Shown piece after piece: positions 62,648-64,000 of a stretch of 64,000 nt of DNA; the stretch's first letter is position 1, and the number at the start of each line of letters is the position of its first letter. Source of the DNA: Planomonospora sp. ID67723. Lineage in GTDB: Bacteria > Actinomycetota > Actinomycetes > Streptosporangiales > Streptosporangiaceae. The stretch spans positions 744,001-808,000 of the forward strand of contig NZ_JABTEZ010000003.1 in the NCBI RefSeq assembly GCF_015711605.1. Direction: 5' to 3'. The notes beneath the pieces are model-generated. The model had not been told where the DNA came from, did not search any database, and saw only the letters and a program-made list of their open reading frames with translations. The translations under genes were made by a program, and so were the position numbers.

Positions 62648-64000
62648 TCACCCGCAGTGGCTCCAGCCGCTCTTCCACGTCGCCGTGCCGTAGGCGCCTC
62701 CCCAGATGACGCACTTCTTGTCGGCGGCGAGCCGTACCGGGCCCGCGTAGGCGGTGAAGCTGCCCGGGTTGGCCGCCGACGCGCCGCCTTGCACCTGGAG
62801 CGTCGCGTTCATCTTGATCTTTCCGGGGATGACGTACCTGGACAGGGTGACGACGCAGTTCTTCTTGCTCGTGCCGTCGTAGAGCAGGTAGACGGTCGCA
62901 CCGGTGCCGAGGGCGTGGGAGTTGATCTGTTTGAAACCCGGGCCGCACACCCCGGCCGCGGTGTACGGGTTGGGTTTCGGCGGGCTCGTGGTCGGTTTGA
63001 CCGTGGGCTTGGGGGTGGGTTTGACCGTGGGCTTCGTGGTCGGTTTGACCGTGGGCTTCGGTGTCGGCTTGGGAGTGGGCTTGACCGTCGGCTTGGTGGT
63101 GGGCGTGGTGGCGGAGGGCGACTGCCCGATGTCCACCGGCGCCCCGTCGTCCGGCCCCAGCATCCCGCCTTCCGGTTCCGGCTCCGAGGTCGCCTGCTTC
63201 GTCGGGCGGCGGCTCTGCTTCGCCGCCGGCTCGGTCTCCAGGGGGCTCGGGGCCTCGGTGGCCGGCGAAGAGTTCTCCTCCTCCGGTGTGAGGATCTCGC
63301 CCTCTCCCGGCACGCGCTCCTGCGGTTCCGACGTGGAGGGCTCCTCCTCGGGAGCCGGAGCGGGGCCGTCGGGGGTCGGCTCGGGATCGGCCTTCGCGGT
63401 CTGCTCCTGCCCGCTCAGAGACGGGGCCGCCTGCTGGGCGGTCCGCACCGACGAGGCCTTCTGGCCGTTCTGGACGACGACCACGGTCCCGGTGGCCACG
63501 CCGAGCACGACCGCGCCCGCCACCCCGGCCAGCAGCAGGCCCTTCGGCCGCCGGGGCCTGTGCTCCGGTTCCGGGTGCGGCCCCGGGCGGGGTCCCGGCC
63601 GGGCCGGTCCGGACGGGGACGTGGTCCGGACGCGCGGATCCCGGGGCACCGCCCCGGGTCCGGCCGGATTCGGCTGCGGGGGCGTGCCGGCAGCCGCAGG
63701 GGGGACGGCGGCTGCGGGAGCCGCGGGGACCGTGCCGCTCATGAGATGCGCGACGAGCTGCTCGGCGGTCGGCCGCGCCGCCGGGTCCTTGTCCAGACAG
63801 GCCGCGACCAGACCGCGCAGCTGCCCTTCCATCCCGGTCAGGTCCGGCTCCACGGTCAGGATCCGGTTCATCACCACGGCGATGGAGTCCTGGCCGAACG
63901 CCGGCGTGCCGGTCGCGGCGAAGACCATCGTGACGCCCCAGGCGAACACGTCGGCCGCGGGCGTCACCGCACCGCCGCTGAGCTGCTCGGGCGCGAGGTA
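62648..64000 (-). CDS. Membrane Ser/Thr protein kinase, 5' truncated
   Basis: C-terminal 450 residues; the N-terminal part (ATP site, catalytic loop) is beyond the window. The first visible residues YLAPEQLSGG are the APE motif of a Hanks-type kinase, continuing with DVFAWGVTMVFAATGTPAF and the final CLDKDPAARPTAEQLVAHL. A Pro-rich juxtamembrane linker, one transmembrane helix (GLLLAGVAGAVVLGVATGTVVVV), a long extracytoplasmic Pro/Glu/Thr-rich stretch with TKPTPKPT repeats, and a compact C-terminal domain of about 85 residues with three Cys follow. Probably a receptor kinase sensing the cell surface. Confidence 0.88.
   Translation of the reverse strand, partial: YLAPEQLSGGAVTPAADVFAWGVTMVFAATGTPAFGQDSIAVVMNRILTVEPDLTGMEGQLRGLVAACLDKDPAARPTAEQLVAHLMSGTVPAAPAAAVPPAAAGTPPQPNPAGPGAVPRDPRVRTTSPSGPARPGPRPGPHPEPEHRPRRPKGLLLAGVAGAVVLGVATGTVVVVQNGQKASSVRTAQQAAPSLSGQEQTAKADPEPTPDGPAPAPEEEPSTSEPQERVPGEGEILTPEEENSSPATEAPSPLETEPAAKQSRRPTKQATSEPEPEGGMLGPDDGAPVDIGQSPSATTPTTKPTVKPTPKPTPKPTVKPTTKPTVKPTPKPTVKPTTSPPKPNPYTAAGVCGPGFKQINSHALGTGATVYLLYDGTSKKNCVVTLSRYVIPGKIKMNATLQVQGGASAANPGSFTAYAGPVRLAADKKCVIWGGAYGTATWKSGWSHCG

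Overview
This 64 kb window is very GC-rich actinobacterial DNA. Third positions are almost all G or C, GTG and TTG starts are frequent, and neighbouring genes often overlap by 4 bp (GTGA or ATGA). The content fits a filamentous, cellulolytic actinomycete: a SapB-type lanthipeptide cluster, a GH6 cellulase behind a perfect CebR box, an XRE/DUF5753 regulator group, and duplicated acyl-CoA carboxylase operons. A member of the Streptosporangiales is my best guess, but nothing here proves the family. I see no tRNA, rRNA, CRISPR array, insertion sequence or phage gene. No gene-free stretch exceeds about 275 bp.

Layout. 1-6.3 kb: the 3' part of an SbcC-type nuclease ATPase; two tandem membrane GGDEF proteins whose 3' 661 bp are almost identical; a ThrE-type exporter. 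6.3-11.9 kb: a tightly overlapping three-gene operon for a divergent SMC-like ATPase and two partner proteins, in the order of MukFEB/Wadjet operons but without a recognisable JetD nuclease; this is the least described system here. 12.1-20.1 kb: a complete class III lanthipeptide (SapB/AmfS-like) cluster in the order sensor kinase, ramC, ramS, ramA, ramB, with ramR convergent. The 37-residue precursor gene is short and easily missed. 20.3-24.7 kb: an M50-like membrane peptidase, a fused 2-oxoacid dehydrogenase E1, and a secreted three-repeat protein. 24.8-26.7 kb: a DrrAB-type ABC exporter.

27-33.4 kb: a TetR regulator divergent from a leucine/isovalerate-type operon (carboxylase beta and alpha, HMG-CoA lyase, acyl-CoA dehydrogenase). 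33.5-38.3 kb: GNAT acetyltransferase, MerR regulator with a coupled membrane protein, GH6-CBM2 cellulase, SAM methyltransferase. 38.4-44.4 kb: a conserved-looking unknown protein, pseudouridine catabolism (psuG-psuK), a YeiH-type transporter with divergent LysR. 44.5-52.7 kb: a PYROXD2-like oxidoreductase, an OmpR/histidine kinase pair followed by two membrane glycosyltransferase genes, and a TetR regulator. 52.8-54.3 kb: an XRE/DUF5753 regulator between two small proteins. 54.5-62.5 kb: an acyclic-terpene-utilisation-like set (AtuA/DUF1446, enoyl-CoA hydratase, biotin-dependent carboxylase alpha and beta) with an SDR-type gene inside it. 62.6-64 kb: the C-terminal part of a membrane Ser/Thr kinase running off the window.

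Starts were revised where a ribosome binding site or family alignment favoured an internal codon. All functions come from motif recognition by eye; no database search was run.
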